64,000 nucleotides of DNA. Origin: Cycloclasticus pugetii PS-1. GTDB taxonomy: Bacteria; Pseudomonadota; Gammaproteobacteria; Methylococcales; Cycloclasticaceae. Positions 9,127 through 21,204 of this stretch are shown here, piece by piece. Within the stretch, counting starts at the first letter, position 1, and each line of letters begins with the position of its first letter. The position numbers and the translations under genes were made by a program. Location of the stretch: the NCBI RefSeq assembly GCF_000384415.1, contig NZ_ARVU01000001.1, positions 1,674,001 to 1,738,000 on the forward strand, read 5' to 3'. The notes under the pieces are model-generated. The model did no database searches and had not been told where the DNA came from. It saw only the letters and a program-made list of their open reading frames with translations.

Positions 9127-9666
9127 CTAATGCCTAACTGGCCGCTTTGCCAATTTACGCTGCAAGGTTCGCCGATGCATATTAAGTCGCCTTGCTGCTT
9201 CCGAAATATTCCCATCACAGTCCAATAAAATTTTCTGCATATGCTCCCACTCAACGCGTTTAACAGAAAGCGGTTTATCAGATGGTGTGACATCAGAGTC
9301 TGCCTTTTCTTGCGCAAAGGCCGCTAGAATCTCATCCGCATTTGCCGGTTTAGTAATATACTGAATAGCACCCAATTTAACCGCTTCTACTGCTGTCGCA
9401 ATACTTGCATAGCCCGTTAACATCACTATGCTTATGGCCGTGTCTTTTTCTTTCAAGCGCCGAATCAGCTGCAAACCAGAACCGTGCTCTAACCGCAAAT
9501 CCACTACTGCCATATGTGGTTTAAACACCTCTGCCTTATGAATAGCTTGCTCTTTTGTCTGTGCCGATGCCACCTCAAAACCACGACGCGTAAAGGCATC
9601 ACATAATACTGAACAGTAAACTTCGTCATCATCAATAATCAGCATTCGTTTATGAGTGTCTTCCAT
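9127..9666 (-). CDS. regA: RegA/PrrA-type redox response regulator
   Basis: 179 residues. A receiver domain has the acidic pocket IDDDE at 11-15, phospho-acceptor Asp56 (VVDLRLEHGSG), Thr/Ser and Lys106 (ITKPAN). A short linker and a C-terminal Fis-type helix-turn-helix follow (about 140-172: GNISEAARRLNMHRRTLQRKL). This is the compact RegA/ActR/PrrA layout. In other proteobacteria it controls respiration, carbon and nitrogen genes in response to redox state. The cognate kinase gene ends 9 bases upstream, so the two are one operon. Confidence 0.93.
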   Translation of the reverse strand: MEDTHKRMLIIDDDEVYCSVLCDAFTRRGFEVASAQTKEQAIHKAEVFKPHMAVVDLRLEHGSGLQLIRRLKEKDTAISIVMLTGYASIATAVEAVKLGAIQYITKPANADEILAAFAQEKADSDVTPSDKPLSVKRVEWEHMQKILLDCDGNISEAARRLNMHRRTLQRKLAKRPVRH

Positions 9667-9675
9667 GCTCTTTGC

Positions 9676-10956
9676 CTATGCTATTACCGGAATACAAATA
9701 CTCACACAAACACCCTTTGGCTGGTGATTTTCCCATTTAATACTCCCTCCTAATCGTTCTAGAGTTGCCTGCGTAATATAAACACCAAGACCTAACCCTT
9801 TGTCTTTAGAACTCATCATATGTTTGCCTAATTTAAGTAATTGCGCTTCATCTATTCCGCAGCCTCTATCTTCAATACGAATATGTATATTGCTATCAGT
9901 CCAGCTCAATACAAGTTTCACATACTCTGGGGAGACTCTTGCTGCATTGTCTAACACATTGATTAATGCACGCGTTAATGCAAGATCGGTTATCAACTTT
10001 GGGGCGCGCCCAACTCCTTTAACCTTTTCAATTAAAGGCACATTTAAATTAGATATTCGCCATTGGACAACAACATTAGCCAAGTATTCATCAATCGCTA
10101 ATAATTGCCCTGAGTCATATTTTTCAGACGTTGCTCTTTCAGTAATCGTCGACAGAACCTTTTTACAACGTTTGATTTGTCCTTGAAGAATCGATAACTT
10201 AGAGCTCGCAGCCTTATCTCCCGCTGCCTGAAAATCAAGCTCAAGCTCATGTGCCAACACGTCCATTGTCCCTAATGGCGTTCCAAGCTCATGAGCAGCG
10301 CCTGTCGCCAAAGTCCCCAGCGCAATTAAACGCTCATCTCGAAACATGCGTTCCTTCATAGTCGATAACAGCTCGTTTCTCTTACGTAATGATTGTGCCA
10401 TCCCTGCTACAAAATAAGCCAGTAAGAATATAGACAATAAAAACCCTATCCACATACCGATCACATGGTCTTTAAAATGCCCACCTGCTTCCACTTCCAC
10501 GGGGTTATTAATGTGAACAAGTGGCTGATAATAAAACACAATTAAGCTATACGATAGTGATGTCAATAATGCCATTAGCCAAACATAACGTTGTGATAAC
10601 AATGTTGCCGCAATACTGTGGGGGACTAATAAAAACCAAGCAAAGGGGTTTGTCGCACCGCCTGTGAAATACAAAATACCGGTTAGCGCAACCACATCAC
10701 TAATCAATTGGTAGAAAAATGCCTCATCTGTAATTCTTGATGAATCCTTTAATAAAAAAAGAGTCGATACACTCCAAATAACTTGACCTACTAATATCGC
10801 CGCTAACGGTTTAACAGGCAATGCCATTTCTAAATAGTAAATCGTTGTTAAAATAGCAATCAATTGCCCGCTTATATTCAGTGCTCGTAACGATAATAAA
10901 CGCTTTAGGTTCTCACCAGGTGCTGAGGTTGCTGTATTGGCCGACAAAGTAATCAT
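9676..10956 (-). CDS. regB: RegB/PrrB-type membrane sensor histidine kinase
   Basis: 426 residues. About six hydrophobic segments fill the first 200 residues and include the quinone-sensing family motif GGATNPFAWFLLVP. The H-box is GAAHELGTPLG with phospho-His at 222. An N-box (NVLDNAARVSPEYV) and G-boxes (EDRGCGID, GLGLGVYI) form the ATPase domain. A cysteine at about 263 (IKRCKK) lies where Rhodobacter RegB has its redox-active Cys265. It should phosphorylate RegA, encoded just downstream, when the quinone pool or environment is reduced. The family call is strong; the regulon is unknown. Confidence 0.92.
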   Translation of the reverse strand: MITLSANTATSAPGENLKRLLSLRALNISGQLIAILTTIYYLEMALPVKPLAAILVGQVIWSVSTLFLLKDSSRITDEAFFYQLISDVVALTGILYFTGGATNPFAWFLLVPHSIAATLLSQRYVWLMALLTSLSYSLIVFYYQPLVHINNPVEVEAGGHFKDHVIGMWIGFLLSIFLLAYFVAGMAQSLRKRNELLSTMKERMFRDERLIALGTLATGAAHELGTPLGTMDVLAHELELDFQAAGDKAASSKLSILQGQIKRCKKVLSTITERATSEKYDSGQLLAIDEYLANVVVQWRISNLNVPLIEKVKGVGRAPKLITDLALTRALINVLDNAARVSPEYVKLVLSWTDSNIHIRIEDRGCGIDEAQLLKLGKHMMSSKDKGLGLGVYITQATLERLGGSIKWENHQPKGVCVSICIPVIA

Positions 10957-11123
10957 TAAAATATTTAAAAAAATAAGCGCTTCTTACTTTAACAGCTAAA
11001 TCTATTAACGAAGAGTCCTTGCGTCAATTTGACTCAGTTAATCACTCATTATTTTTTCTTTCCCATCTAGTAAATTCTCAATATCCTGCCATCATTAATG
11101 TATTTATATTTGGAACTTAACTT

Positions 11124-11588
11124 ATGACCCTTGATCAACCAGAAAGTCGTTGCTCTATTACTGGCTTGCCCGATGCTGCGACTTTTTCAGAGCAAACAGA
11201 ACAACTACTAGAATTTTGTACCCGTACTCATGCTAACGCCCTTATGCTTTTTATTACTTTTGATACGAGTGTTAGCGAGATCAATGGCCAACAAAATGAC
11301 CTCGCCCTTAAAGCCATTGCAAAGCGATTACTCTCTAAAGCCCGTGATTCAGATATTTACGCCCATTTAGGTGAAATGAACTTCGCTAACCTAACTATTG
11401 AAACCAGTGAAAAACATACGCCGATCTTAATTGAAAAGCTCAAAATAGAACTCGCACAACCGATCACGTTAATGGACGGCTCTTCTATCAAACTAAACAC
11501 TAAAGTGGGCCTTGCCGAGTATCCTAAGCAAGGAAAATCTTATGCAGAGCTGATTGAGGTTGCTAGAAAAAACACTCAAACGTTATAG
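11124..11588 (+). CDS. Degenerate GGDEF-domain protein
   Basis: 154 residues forming little more than one GGDEF-like domain. The family opening TGLPDAATF is present, but the catalytic signature is replaced: HLGEMNFANL stands where RLGGDEFAVL is expected, so the GG(D/E)EF residues are lost. Later elements (KVGLAEYP, SYAELIEVARKN) still fit the fold. It should not make c-di-GMP; a binding or structural role is possible. It is divergent from regB, with about 165 bases between, and ends just before a terminator shared with icd. The hit to this fold is by eye. Confidence 0.7.
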   Translation: MTLDQPESRCSITGLPDAATFSEQTEQLLEFCTRTHANALMLFITFDTSVSEINGQQNDLALKAIAKRLLSKARDSDIYAHLGEMNFANLTIETSEKHTPILIEKLKIELAQPITLMDGSSIKLNTKVGLAEYPKQGKSYAELIEVARKNTQTL

Positions 11589-11612
11589 CTTAGAAAGCAA
11601 CATACCCCAGAT

Positions 11613-11652
11613 ACAAAAAAACCTGGCACCTATTGAATTAGGCGCCAGGTTC
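11613..11652 (-). terminator. Rho-independent terminator of icd
   Basis: The hairpin AACCTGGC ... GCCAGGTT (11620-11651, extended by CCTA/TAGG with one mismatch) is followed on the reverse strand by seven T. It lies between the convergent GGDEF-like gene and icd, and the T run serves icd. Confidence 0.85.
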
Positions 11653-11677
11653 AACTCAATATTAACTACTTAAGTTG

Positions 11678-13936
<2,259 letters not shown>

Positions 13937-14134
13937 TTAAAGATGCCTGATTATACGACATTTTAAAGCCCTTCTAACTGTTTAGAGCACGAAAATTCAG
14001 CAATGACTAGCTGAGTGTATTCCAGCTAGTTTGAACTTAATGCAAAACATCATCATCAAAAACCGCTTAGCTTTCGTATTGTAATTGAAATACGAGTAAC
14101 CTTTTAGAGACACCGTTGTGTTTTAATTCCGACA

Positions 14135-14208
14135 TGGAGGCTGAGAGCGGAATCGAACCGCTGTACACGGCTTTGCAGGCCGCTGCATAACCACTCTGCC
14201 ACTCAGCC
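14135..14208 (-). tRNA. tRNA-Cys (GCA)
   Basis: 74 nt with CCA encoded. It folds as a cloverleaf with acceptor GGCTGAG/CTCAGCC, anticodon loop CTGCAAA (anticodon GCA) and T-loop TTCGATT. It is 48 bases downstream of tRNA-Gly and was probably cleaved from the same transcript. Confidence 0.97.
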
Positions 14209-14256
14209 AGAGAGGACTTTATTGATAAAACCGTGGTGGTATCACGGCTTAAAATT

Positions 14257-14331
14257 TGGAGCGGGAAACGAGATTCGAACTCGCGACCCCAACCTTGGCA
14301 AGGTTGTGCTCTACCACTGAGCTATTCCCGC
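14257..14331 (-). tRNA. tRNA-Gly (GCC)
   Basis: 75 nt with CCA encoded. Acceptor GCGGGAA pairs with TTCCCGC; the anticodon loop TTGCCAA gives GCC; T-loop TTCGAAT. It follows pgsA on the same strand, the same order as pgsA-glyW-cysT in E. coli. Confidence 0.97.
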
Positions 14332-14385
14332 TTTGAGGCCGTGTATTCTATCTTTCGTAGCAACTCTGTCAAGTCAGAATCCCTA

Positions 14386-14940
14386 CTATTTTCTAAATTG
14401 GGGTAAAGCAAGCTGAATATATTGCCACATTGACCAAAGCGTCAGCACTACAGAGATATAAATCAACACCACTCCTAACATCCGAACCGGAATCCCATAA
14501 AGGTCTGCGTTAAATAACAAACACACAATCGAAACCATTTGGAACCCTGTTTTATACTTTCCAATCCATGAAACCTTTACAACAGAGCGTTGCCCAACCT
14601 CTGCCATCCACTCACGTAATGATGCCACTGAAATTTCACGGCCTATAATGATGGCGACTGGTATTGCGATATAAATAGCTGGATCGGCTTGCACAATAAG
14701 CACCAATACAACCACCACCATTAACTTATCAGCCACAGGGTCGAGAAACTCACCAAACGCGGTCTGCAAATTCAACTTTCTGGCTAAAAACCCATCAAAC
14801 CAATCTGTGATGGATGCCACTATAAATATTAGCGCACACCACAATCTAGGCTCTTCAATTGGCAAGTAAAAAATCACCATTATTACCGGTATAGAGGCAA
14901 TACGGAATAAGGTCAAAATGGTTGGAATATTAAGAATCAT
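14386..14940 (-). CDS. pgsA: CDP-diacylglycerol-glycerol-3-phosphate 3-phosphatidyltransferase
   Basis: 184 residues, an integral membrane protein with about five helices. The CDP-alcohol phosphotransferase signature is complete: DWFDGFLARKLN, eight residues, G, then EFLDPVADKL (D-x2-DG-x2-AR-x8-G-x3-D-x3-D, about residues 43-70). It makes phosphatidylglycerol phosphate, the precursor of phosphatidylglycerol and cardiolipin. The following phosphatase PgpA is encoded at 26 kb. It lies 40 bases downstream of uvrC. Confidence 0.96.
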   Translation of the reverse strand: MILNIPTILTLFRIASIPVIMVIFYLPIEEPRLWCALIFIVASITDWFDGFLARKLNLQTAFGEFLDPVADKLMVVVVLVLIVQADPAIYIAIPVAIIIGREISVASLREWMAEVGQRSVVKVSWIGKYKTGFQMVSIVCLLFNADLYGIPVRMLGVVLIYISVVLTLWSMWQYIQLALPQFRK

Positions 14941-14980
14941 TCAACTAAAAAGTATTGATGTAGCCACATATAGTACCACT

Positions 14981-16822
14981 TTATCCAGCTGGTCCGTCAT
15001 GATAGAAGTTATACACTCTTTGCGCTAATGATTTACTGATCCCCTCAACCGTACAAAGGTCTTCCACCCCAGCAGATTGAATTTCACGCAAGCCTCCAAA
15101 CTGTTTAAGTAATTGGCGTCTACGTTTCGGACCTAAGCCATCAATTTGCTCTAGGGTCGACTTTTTCTTCTCTTTACCACGCTGTTGACGATGGCCACTA
15201 ATAGCGAAACGGTGCGCCTCGTCTCTAATTTGCTGAACAACCAATAAGGCCGGTTCATCTGCTGGAAAAATTAGCACCTTACCGTCCTTTGCACGATAAA
15301 TTTTTTCCATCCCAACTTTTCTATCACTACCTTTTGAGATGCCGATAACAAACACTTCAGGGCTATCAATATCGCTTAGTGCTTTTAAAACAGCATTAAC
15401 TTGGCCTTTCCCACCATCAATTATCAGCAAATCGGGCACTACATGTTCATTTTTTTTGGCACGAAGGAAGCGACGTGATACTGCCTGAGACAGTGCAGCA
15501 TAGTCATCACCCGGCGTAACTCCGGTGATATTAAAGCGACGATAATCTGATTTCAAAGGGCCCTCTTCATTTAAAACAACACATGAAGCAACGGTTTGAT
15601 CCCCCTGCAGATGACTAATATCAAAACATTCCATACGCGCAATACCTTTCTCAACGCCTAATAGCATTGATAATTTACTGAGTCTATCCCTTGTATTTTC
15701 TCTACTTTCTAGGCGCTGAGTTAAGGCCGTTATAGCGTTACTTTTCGCCATCTTCAGCCAACGCGCCCTTTCCCCTCTGGGGTTAGTAACTAGACTTACT
15801 TTCCTCTCTGCTTTCTCATTGAATACTTGTTGGATTAATTCTGCTTCAAGCAAGGCATGACTCAAAATAACCGCCTTAGGTAATTTTTTATCTAAATAAA
15901 ACTGCAGCAAGAAAGCATTTAACACCTCTTGCTCTGTTTTTCCCTGCGGAATTTTAGGATAAAACGTACGATTGCCTAAATGTTGACCTTTTCGTATGAA
16001 AAACACTTGAACACAAGCAACATGCTGCTGTATTTCACACGCAACCACGTCAAGGTCCCCATCATTACCACTAACATATTGGCGCTCCATCACCTTTCTT
16101 AACTGAGCAATTTGATCACGGAATTGAGCTGCTTTTTCGAAATTCAACTCATTTGCTGCACTTTCCATTTTCTTAACTAGATCACTGATTAGTTTGCTAT
16201 TTTTGCCCTCAAGAAATAACACCGTGTGAGCCACATCATCATGATAATCTTGCTGGCTAATAAGGCCAACGCAAGGGGCTGTGCAACGTTTAATTTGATG
16301 CTGTAGGCACGGTCTAGACCTATTTTTAAAAAAACTGTCATCACATTGCCTAACGGGGAAAAGTTTCTGCAAGACGTGTAAGCTGTCGCGAACCGCGCCT
16401 GCACTGGGGTAGGGACCAAAATACTGCCCTTGCTTTTTTTTAGCACCCCGATGGAATGTAAGTTTGGGAAACTCTTGATGTGTTGATAAATAAATATAAG
16501 GGTAACTTTTATCATCCCTTAAACAAATATTATATCTAGGCTTCAATTTTTTGATGAGTTGATTTTCTAACAGCAGCGCCTCACCTTCAGTATGCGTAAC
16601 AACTATCTCGATCTGTTGCACATGAGACAACATCATTTTTTTCTTAGCGTCTTTATCTGTTTTATTAAAGTAACTCGACACCCTTTTTTTTAGGTTTTTC
16701 GCTTTACCTACATAAATACACATACCACGATGATCGAGCATTTGATAAACACCCGGTTTTTGGGTCAATGTTTTTAGAAAATGCTCGCTATCAAAAGTCG
16801 TTAATTTGTCCTTACCTTCCAT
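14981..16822 (-). CDS. uvrC: Excinuclease ABC subunit C
   Basis: 613 residues. N-terminal GIY-YIG nuclease (KPGVYQML ... CIYVGKAKNLKKRV, residues 18-48), a cysteine-rich segment (CDDSFFKNRSRPC ... CTAPC), a UVR motif (NFEKAAQFRDQI), the RNase H-like 5' nuclease (ECFDISH, DLLIIDGGKGQ) and C-terminal helix-hairpin-helix motifs (LEQIDGLGPKRRRQLL). It makes the dual incisions in nucleotide excision repair after UvrA/UvrB recognition. It is upstream of pgsA as in E. coli. Confidence 0.97.
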   Translation of the reverse strand: MEGKDKLTTFDSEHFLKTLTQKPGVYQMLDHRGMCIYVGKAKNLKKRVSSYFNKTDKDAKKKMMLSHVQQIEIVVTHTEGEALLLENQLIKKLKPRYNICLRDDKSYPYIYLSTHQEFPKLTFHRGAKKKQGQYFGPYPSAGAVRDSLHVLQKLFPVRQCDDSFFKNRSRPCLQHQIKRCTAPCVGLISQQDYHDDVAHTVLFLEGKNSKLISDLVKKMESAANELNFEKAAQFRDQIAQLRKVMERQYVSGNDGDLDVVACEIQQHVACVQVFFIRKGQHLGNRTFYPKIPQGKTEQEVLNAFLLQFYLDKKLPKAVILSHALLEAELIQQVFNEKAERKVSLVTNPRGERARWLKMAKSNAITALTQRLESRENTRDRLSKLSMLLGVEKGIARMECFDISHLQGDQTVASCVVLNEEGPLKSDYRRFNITGVTPGDDYAALSQAVSRRFLRAKKNEHVVPDLLIIDGGKGQVNAVLKALSDIDSPEVFVIGISKGSDRKVGMEKIYRAKDGKVLIFPADEPALLVVQQIRDEAHRFAISGHRQQRGKEKKKSTLEQIDGLGPKRRRQLLKQFGGLREIQSAGVEDLCTVEGISKSLAQRVYNFYHDGPAG

Positions 16823-16912
16823 AACAATCAGTTTACTTATTTATTCAACTTAAGGGCAGCCATATTCATTTTAAATTAACCCTACAGGGTATTTTTATAC
16901 TAAATGAACAGC

Positions 16913-16942
16913 CAAAAAAAAACCTCGTAAACGAGGTTTTTT
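16913..16942 (-). terminator. Terminator after phaR
   Basis: The stem CCTCG/CGAGG with loop TAAA is flanked by A and T runs on both sides (extended A-T pairs), so it can work in both directions. It lies 19 bases past the phaR stop and separates that operon from uvrC. Confidence 0.85.
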
Positions 16943-16960
16943 CTTTTAGCTATTAACTGC

Positions 16961-17422
16961 TTATTTCTTTTTACTGGCTTTAGCAGGCATCACACTTTTG
17001 AACAGCCCTTCTTGCATTTCTTTAAAAACTTCCATATTTCTATTTGCTAATGAGGTCATCATTGCAAAAGGATCAGCTGCTTGCTCCAGTTTGCTCCTTA
17101 CCTTGGCTCTTTGCTCGGCGATTAACTTCACCGAGTTTTCAAGGTAACTTGCAAAATTATGTTGAAATGGATCACCATAAAAACGAATCAATTGCTCTAA
17201 CATTTCAGCACTCATTATCGGCTCACCATCCTCTTCTTGCTCAAGAATGATTTGCAATAATACGCTTCGAGTTAAATCTTCTTTTGATTTCGCATCAACA
17301 ACTTTAACAGGTTCCCGTTCAATAATAAGCTGACGCACATCATTAAGCGTTACATACTTACTAATCTCTGTGTCATACAAACGACGATTAGGGTACTTTT
17401 TTATGATTCGAGAATTAGCCAT
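16961..17422 (-). CDS. phaR: Polyhydroxyalkanoate synthesis repressor PhaR
   Basis: 153 residues. The N-terminal DNA-binding domain is highly typical (SRIIKKYPNRRLYDTEISKYVTL, split by the family as residues 3-25). A PHB-accumulation regulatory domain follows (FYGDPFQHNFASYLENSV near 95). PhaR represses phasin and PHA genes and is released by binding polymer. No PHA synthase or phasin gene is in this window. It starts 27 bases after pnp ends and reads the same way, so read-through from the pnp operon is likely. Confidence 0.9.
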   Translation of the reverse strand: MANSRIIKKYPNRRLYDTEISKYVTLNDVRQLIIEREPVKVVDAKSKEDLTRSVLLQIILEQEEDGEPIMSAEMLEQLIRFYGDPFQHNFASYLENSVKLIAEQRAKVRSKLEQAADPFAMMTSLANRNMEVFKEMQEGLFKSVMPAKASKKK

Positions 17423-17449
17423 AGTTATTAACCGTGAACTGATGAGTCG

Positions 17450-19516
17450 TTAATCTATTTCCTTCATGCTTAATCTAACACGTCCTTGGCGATCAACCTC
17501 AAGAACTTTCACATTAACAACATCACCTTCAGAAAGCTTGTCACTAACCTTCTCAACACGCTCTTCAGAAATTTGTGAAATATGTACAAGGCCATCTTTG
17601 CCTGGCAAGATCGATACAAATGCACCAAAGTCCATTAAACGAACAACTTTACCTTCGTAAATTTTGCCCACTTCAACTTCTGCAGTAATATCTTCTATGC
17701 GTTTTAACGCTTTTTCGCCAGCTTCACGATCAACTGAAGCAACTTTTACGATGCCTTCATCAGTAATATCAATAGATGCGCCTGTTTCTTCGGTAATTGC
17801 CCGAATAGTGACACCACCTTTACCAATAACATCACGAATTTTTGCTGGGTCAATCTTAAGTGTAAGGATGCGCGGAGCAAAATCAGACATCTCTTCGCGT
17901 GCTTGTGAAAGATCAGAATTCATTTTTTCTAAGATATGCAAGCGGCCTGCCTTTGCTTGCTCCAACGCATTAGACATGATTTCATGCGTAATCCCTTGGA
18001 TTTTGATATCCATTTGAAGTGCAGTCACACCAGAATCTGTACCAGAGACTTTAAAGTCCATATCACCTAAGTGATCTTCATCGCCCAAAATGTCAGACAA
18101 GACCGCAAATTCATCACCTTCTTTGATAAGGCCCATCGCGATACCAGCTACAGGTGATTTAATCGGCACACCTGCATCCATTAGCGCCAAACTAGTACCA
18201 CATGTGCTCGCCATTGAGCTTGAACCATTTGATTCTGTCACTTCGGCTACAACACGTAGTACATAAGAGAAATCTTCTTGGCTTGGTAGAACCGCTTGAA
18301 TACCACGTTTTGCTAAACGACCATGACCAATTTCACGTCTTTTTGGTGAACCAACAAAGCCTGTTTCACCAACACAATATGGAGGGAAGTTATAGTGCAA
18401 CATGAAGTGATCACGGTACTCACCTTCTACTGCATCAATCATTTGTGCATCGCGGTCTGTGCCTAACGTTGCAACAACTAATGCCTGCGTTTCACCGCGA
18501 GTAAATAGCGCCGAACCGTGTGCACGAGGTAAAACCCCTGTACGCACATGGATAGGACGAACAGTTGACAAATCACGTCCATCAATACGTTTTTTAGTCG
18601 ATAGTACTAACTCACGGACATGTTTCTTTTCTAGAGAAGAGAAGATTTCTTTTACTTCTTCAGGGTCTTCGTCTTCAAGTTGGGCTAATACACTTGTACG
18701 TAGCTCTTGTAATTTAACTTGACGATCAAGTTTAACAAGAATCGTATACGCATCTGCAATGCCAGCTGTTGCAAGATCAGCCACTTTTTCAAGTAACGTT
18801 TGATCTTTTTCGGGTGCAACCCATTCCATACGTGGCTTACCCACCTGTTCAGCTAGCTCATTAATGGCCTGAATAGCCGCCTGCATTTGTTCGTGGCCAA
18901 AGGTCACGGCGCCCAACATAATATCTTCAGGCAAACAATCAGCTTCTGATTCAACCATTAAAACAGCATCTTCAGTACCTGCAACAACTAAATCTAATTT
19001 AGACTCAGCCAAAGCATTTTTTGATGGGTTTAATGCATATTCACCATTTATATAACCTACTCGTGCAGCACCAATTGGACCTTCAAACGGTAGACCTGAA
19101 ATAGCCAATGCAGCTGATGCACCTAATAAGGCAGGAATATCTGGATCAACTTCTGGGTTTAGTGAAATAACAGTCGCAATAACCTGAGTTTCGTTTTTGT
19201 ATCCTTTTGGAAACAGTGGACGAATAGGACGGTCGATAAGACGAGAAGTTAGAGTTTCTTTCTCACTTGGTCGCCCTTCTCTCTTAAAAAAACCACCCGG
19301 TATTTTACCTGCAGCATATGTTTTTTCTTGATAGTTTACGGTAAGCGGAAAGAATGAATTATTTTCTCCCCCTTCACGTTTACCTACTGCTGTTACTAAA
19401 ACAATCGTACCGTCTATTTCTACTAGTACTGCTCCGTCTGCTTGACGTGCAATCTCACCTGTTTCAAAAGATACAGTCTGATGACCGAATTGAAACTCTT
19501 TTTTTACTGAATTCAC
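17450..19516 (-). CDS. pnp: Polyribonucleotide nucleotidyltransferase (PNPase)
   Basis: 688 residues. Two RNase PH-like domains (first with [22 protein letters not shown]; second with [15 protein letters not shown] and the catalytic [17 protein letters not shown]) surround an all-alpha linker. KH ([14 protein letters not shown]) and S1 ([15 protein letters not shown]) RNA-binding domains follow. The enzyme degrades RNA 3'-5' by phosphorolysis and joins the RNA degradosome. It lies 27 bases after rpsO, the universal order. Confidence 0.97.
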   Translation of the reverse strand: MNSVKKEFQFGHQTVSFETGEIARQADGAVLVEIDGTIVLVTAVGKREGGENNSFFPLTVNYQEKTYAAGKIPGGFFKREGRPSEKETLTSRLIDRPIRPLFPKGYKNETQVIATVISLNPEVDPDIPALLGASAALAISGLPFEGPIGAARVGYINGEYALNPSKNALAESKLDLVVAGTEDAVLMVESEADCLPEDIMLGAVTFGHEQMQAAIQAINELAEQVGKPRMEWVAPEKDQTLLEKVADLATAGIADAYTILVKLDRQVKLQELRTSVLAQLEDEDPEEVKEIFSSLEKKHVRELVLSTKKRIDGRDLSTVRPIHVRTGVLPRAHGSALFTRGETQALVVATLGTDRDAQMIDAVEGEYRDHFMLHYNFPPYCVGETGFVGSPKRREIGHGRLAKRGIQAVLPSQEDFSYVLRVVAEVTESNGSSSMASTCGTSLALMDAGVPIKSPVAGIAMGLIKEGDEFAVLSDILGDEDHLGDMDFKVSGTDSGVTALQMDIKIQGITHEIMSNALEQAKAGRLHILEKMNSDLSQAREEMSDFAPRILTLKIDPAKIRDVIGKGGVTIRAITEETGASIDITDEGIVKVASVDREAGEKALKRIEDITAEVEVGKIYEGKVVRLMDFGAFVSILPGKDGLVHISQISEERVEKVSDKLSEGDVVNVKVLEVDRQGRVRLSMKEID

Positions 19517-19543
19517 TATTTATGCCTACCTATTATTTATCTT

Positions 19544-19813
19544 TTACTTTCTCAATCCTAAACGCGCAATCAATGCACGGTAACGTTCTACGTCTTTGCC
19601 TTTTAAATAGTCTAATAACTTACGGCGACGGTTAATAATTCTTAATAAACCTTGACGTGAATGGTGATCTTTTTTGTTCTCAGAAAAATGCGGTGTCAAA
19701 TGATTGATTCTCCCCGTTAACAAAGCAACTTGAACCTCTGGAGATCCTGTATCACCTTCTGATAACGCATATTCTTTAACAATTTCTTGCTTTTGTTCTG
19801 TACCGAACGACAT
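19544..19813 (-). CDS. rpsO: 30S ribosomal protein S15
   Basis: 89 residues, exact family length, with [17 protein letters not shown] and [22 protein letters not shown]15 binds the 16S rRNA three-way junction early in 30S assembly. It lies between truB (103 bases upstream) and pnp. In E. coli S15 represses its own mRNA through a pseudoknot in the leader. The matching leader here is 19814-19916, which also has the GCTTAAGC palindrome near 19902, but no pseudoknot was established. Confidence 0.98.
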   Translation of the reverse strand: MSFGTEQKQEIVKEYALSEGDTGSPEVQVALLTGRINHLTPHFSENKKDHHSRQGLLRIINRRRKLLDYLKGKDVERYRALIARLGLRK

Positions 19814-19916
19814 ATTTCTTACTCCACTTTCTATTATATTAATCTTAAGTAACAGTTCATTGTACTCTTCGTAATGTATGCTAACAAGCTTTAAGACAAA
19901 TGCTTAAGCAAGCTTA

Positions 19917-20825
19917 TTATGCAAAAATCCTGATAGGCGCCAAATAGTTACCCTCACTCCACTTACCAAGGCCAAAAATATTTCCCTTTGGGTCATTTAA
20001 ACGAATAATAGGGGAATTTTCTAGACCGTCGACGTATATTTGCCGACCCAAACATAAATCACTCACCGCTTTATCATTACAGTTGATGATAGGGTATTGT
20101 TGAAGCGCCAAATCTAGACTATTCAACTGGCAATCTAAACTAGCCAAATCACCTTTATCAGCCTCTAATTGCTCTATGGTAACCGCATCATTAAGGTCAA
20201 ACGGACCAGTTTTAAGGCGCCTTAAAAAGGTCACGTGAGCCCCACACCCTAACTGCTTACCAATATCTTCTGCCAAAGTGCGAACATACGTACCTTTAGT
20301 ACACGACACTTCAAACGTTAGGGTTTCTTCGGATTGTGACAGCAAGCTCAATGAATTAATCGTCACCTCACGAGCTGGCCGCGGCACTACCTGCCCTGCG
20401 CGTGCTATGTCATACAACCGCCGACCGTTATGTTTAAGCGCCGAATACATTGGAGGGATTTGTTTAATCTTTCCGCTAAATGTTTCCAAGATTAAATTGA
20501 GATCATTTTTATTTATAGATGGCACAGGGCGCTCGGCTAGGACCTCACCCTCAACATCACCTGTAGTGGTGGTTTGCCCCAATCTCATTGTAAATTGATA
20601 GGTTTTATCTGATGCCAATAAATATTGCGACACTTTTGTTGCATGGCCTAAGCATATCGGAAGTACACCAGATGCAAGCGGGTCTAAACTGCCGGTATGC
20701 CCTACTTTTTTTGCACCATATAGACGTTTAATAATTTGAACGGCGCGACTGGATGAAATATGAAGTGGCTTGTCTAAAATTAGAATACCGCTGATATCAC
20801 GGCCTTTCTTTTTTCGTTCTGACAC
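19917..20825 (-). CDS. truB: tRNA pseudouridine-55 synthase TruB
   Basis: 302 residues. Catalytic motif VGHTGSLDPLASGVLP (Asp about residue 44), substrate motifs GQTTTTGDVEGE and CTKGTYVRTLAEDIG, and a short C-terminal PUA-like end. It makes the T-loop pseudouridine 55 and also acts as a tRNA folding chaperone. It starts 3 bases after rbfA, in the conserved infB-rbfA-truB-rpsO run. Confidence 0.97.
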   Translation of the reverse strand: MSERKKKGRDISGILILDKPLHISSSRAVQIIKRLYGAKKVGHTGSLDPLASGVLPICLGHATKVSQYLLASDKTYQFTMRLGQTTTTGDVEGEVLAERPVPSINKNDLNLILETFSGKIKQIPPMYSALKHNGRRLYDIARAGQVVPRPAREVTINSLSLLSQSEETLTFEVSCTKGTYVRTLAEDIGKQLGCGAHVTFLRRLKTGPFDLNDAVTIEQLEADKGDLASLDCQLNSLDLALQQYPIINCNDKAVSDLCLGRQIYVDGLENSPIIRLNDPKGNIFGLGKWSEGNYLAPIRIFA

Positions 20826-20828
20826 TCG

Positions 20829-21194
20829 TTATTTCTCGTTATCTGGGTTTGTTGCTTTCAGCAGCGCATCCATTTTAATACCTTGTTCGATAGACTCATC
20901 TAGAAAAAAACGTAATTCTGGCACCATCCGCATGCGCATCCGCTTTGAAACGATACCGTGGATGTAGTTTGACGCACGATTTAAAGCCGCAACACTAGAC
21001 TGCTTATCTTCTGCTTCTTGCGTTGTTAACACGCTGACAAAAACTTTGGCGACCGCTAAATCTTTCGTGACTTCAACATCACTAACGGTGACAAAGCCAA
21101 CGTCAGGGTCTCTCAAGTCACGCTGAATAATTTCAGCCAACTCTCGTTGAAGTTGGCGTGAAACTCGTTGGAAACGTAAAAACTCTCTAGGCAT
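20829..21194 (-). CDS. rbfA: Ribosome-binding factor A
   Basis: 121 residues, normal for RbfA, with the single KH-like domain: RVSRQLQRELAEIIQRDL, VTVSDVEVTKDLAVAKVFVSVL and the RMRMVPELRFFLDESIEQG end. It binds immature 30S subunits near the decoding site and is needed for cold growth. It lies 10 bases after infB and 3 before truB. Confidence 0.97.
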   Translation of the reverse strand: MPREFLRFQRVSRQLQRELAEIIQRDLRDPDVGFVTVSDVEVTKDLAVAKVFVSVLTTQEAEDKQSSVAALNRASNYIHGIVSKRMRMRMVPELRFFLDESIEQGIKMDALLKATNPDNEK

Positions 21195-21204
21195 TAATCA
21201 CTGC

